Under the pieces are notes generated by a model, which ran no database searches, was not told the DNA's origin, and saw nothing but the letters and a program-made list of their open reading frames with translations. This document shows, in pieces, positions 62,491 through 64,000 of a stretch of 64,000 nucleotides of DNA. This DNA comes from Terebella lapidaria. Lineage: Eukaryota; Annelida; Polychaeta; Terebellida; Terebellidae. Made by a program: the position numbers and the translations under genes. The DNA lies in NCBI GenBank assembly GCA_949152475.1, contig OX424563.1, positions 40,434,120-40,498,119 on the forward strand. Reading direction: 5' to 3'. The stretch's first letter is position 1. Every line of letters starts with the position of its first letter.

Positions 62491-64000
62491 GTACGATGGA
62501 CATGCTATGCTCTACCGTACGATGGACATGTGACGCTCCACCGTACAATGGACATGGGATGCTCCACCGTATGATGGACATGTGACGCTCCGCCGTACGA
62601 TGGACATGGGAGGCTCCACCGTACGATGGACATGTGACAATCCACCGTACGATGGACATCTGACGCTCCTCCGTACGATGGACATGCGACGCTCCACTGT
62701 ACGATGGACATGTGACGCTCCACAGTACGATGGACATGCGACGCTCCATCGTATGATGGACTAGCGACACTCCACCGTAAGATGGACATGCAATGCTCCA
62801 CCGTACGATAGACATGCGATGCTCCACCAAACGATGGACATGCGACGCTCCACCGTACGATGGACATGTGACGCTCCACCATACGATGGACATCTGACGC
62901 TCCACCGTACGATGGACATGCTATGCTCCACCGTACGATGGACATGTGACGCTCCACCGTACGATGGACATGGGACGCTGCACCGTACGATGGACATGCG
63001 ACGCTCCATCGTACGATGGACATGGGATGCTCCACTGTACAATGGACATGTGACGCTCGACCGTATGATGGACATGCAAGGCTCCACTGTACAATGGACA
63101 TGTGACGCTCCACTGTACGATGGACATGGGACGCTCCACCGAATGATGGACATGCGAGGCTCCACCATAAGATGGACATGTGACGCTCCACCGTACGATG
63201 GATATGCGACGCTCCACCGTACGATGGACATGTGACGATCCACCGAAGGATGGACATGCGAGGCTCCACTGTAAGATGGACATGTTACGCTCCACCGTAC
63301 GATGGACGTGGGATGCTCCACCGTATGATGGACATGTGACACTCCACTGTACGATGGATATGCGATGCACCACCGTACGATGGACATGTGATGTTCCACC
63401 GTACGATGGACATCTGACGCTCCACCGTAGGATGGTCATGTGACGCTCCACCGTACGATGGACATGTAACGCTCCACCGTACGATGGACATGGGATGCTC
63501 CACCGTACGATGGACATGTGACGCTCCACCGTACGATGGACATGGGATGCTCCACCGTACGATGGACATGTGACGCTCCACCGTACGATGGACATGTGAC
63601 GCTCCACCGTAAGATGGACATGAGACGCTCCACTGTACGATGGACATGCGACGCTTCATCGTACAATGGACTAGCGATGCTCCACCGTAAGATGGACATG
63701 CGACGCTCCATCGTACAATGGACTAGCGATGCTCCACCGTAAGATGGACATGGGACGCTCCACCGTACGATGGACATGCGACGCTCCTTCGTACGATGGA
63801 CATGGGACGCTCCACCGTACGATGGACATGCGATGCTCCACCGTACGATGGACATGTGATGCTCCACCGTACGATGGACATGGGACGCTCCAATGTACGA
63901 TGGACATGTGATGCTTCACTGTACGATGGACATGCGATGCTCCACTGTACGATGAACATGTGACGCTCCACCGTATGATGAACATGTGACGCTCCACCGT

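Larger units (their letters stand above)
33241..64000 (-). repeat. Large 26-bp minisatellite array, reverse orientation
   Basis: About 1180 units of GACGCTCCACCGT plus ACGATGGACATGT, the reverse complement of the small array, from a degenerate first unit (ACCCGTCGATGTGACGCTCC) to the window edge. The core CGTACG extends to the 16-bp perfect palindrome TCCATCGTACGATGGA when the eleventh base is T. The commonest differences are CG to TG or CA at the three CpG sites, that C to T change, and a variable pair of bases after ACAT (GT, GC, GG, CT). Rare shortened or altered units (for example GATGGCCTAGCG, GCTCCACACACGATGG) punctuate it. It has layered higher-order repeats. The family is unknown to me. 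Confidence 0.97.

Noticed and set aside
33241-64000. Dozens of overlapping open frames of 60 to 1200 codons on both strands encoding W-, H- and S-rich 26-residue repeats
   Set aside because: They follow from a 26-bp period with few consensus stops. They overlap in all frames, their ends fall at random unit variants, and equivalent higher-order copies have different frame lengths.
1-64000. Telomeric repeats, rDNA, or virus-like and LTR elements
   Set aside because: I saw no TTAGGG-type runs, no rRNA-like segments, and no terminal repeats or polymerase- or integrase-like frames in the single-copy DNA.

Overview
The window is eukaryotic, non-coding and almost entirely tandem repeat. The best guess for the organism is a marine invertebrate, with an echinoderm or related deuterostome favoured at low confidence. 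The reasons are the TAGGCCTA-like words in the single-copy stretch, a tRNA-derived SINE whose 3' end carries GGCGCTATATAA and an ATT run, and degenerate repeats rich in AAGGTCA words. I see no protein-coding gene that I would defend and no CRISPR, prophage or operon structure. I found no retrovirus-like or Polinton-like element.

Layout. (1) 1-28309: one satellite with a strict 158-bp period, 179 full units plus a 28-bp partial, about 35% GC, extending beyond the left edge. The units are almost identical, but one position (unit base 126) is T, C or G. That position divides the array into a T zone (units 1-48), a mixed and more mutated zone (49-128) and a C zone (129-179). (2) 28309-29093: about 30 units of an unrelated 26-bp repeat (about 58% GC), reading GGTGGAGCGT on the + strand. 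(3) 29094-33240: about 4.1 kb of mostly single-copy AT-rich DNA. It holds a broken tRNA-like fragment, several palindromes including a CArG box, a degenerate repeat of about 134 bp, a thrice-copied block, one SINE, and six copies of a 20-bp motif at its right end. (4) 33241-64000: the same 26-bp repeat in the opposite orientation, about 1180 units, running off the right edge, with layered higher-order repeats including a 7.3-kb tandem duplication.

The main result is that the two 26-bp arrays are inverted relative to each other and share the same order of unit variants. 28309-28402 matches the complement of 38700-38793 at 93 of 94 bases, and 28692-28766 matches the complement of 38622-38696 at 75 of 75. 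The small left array is therefore a recent inverted derivative of the big one. The simplest reading is an inversion with one break at the 158-bp satellite edge and one inside the 26-bp array. The alternative is a foldback-type element with tandem-repeat arms.

The 26-bp arrays contain very long open frames (up to 1200 codons). I regard these as by-products of a 26-bp period whose consensus lacks stops on one strand, not as genes. The window reads as a pericentromeric or other heterochromatic satellite block, shaped by unequal exchange, conversion and probable CpG methylation decay.
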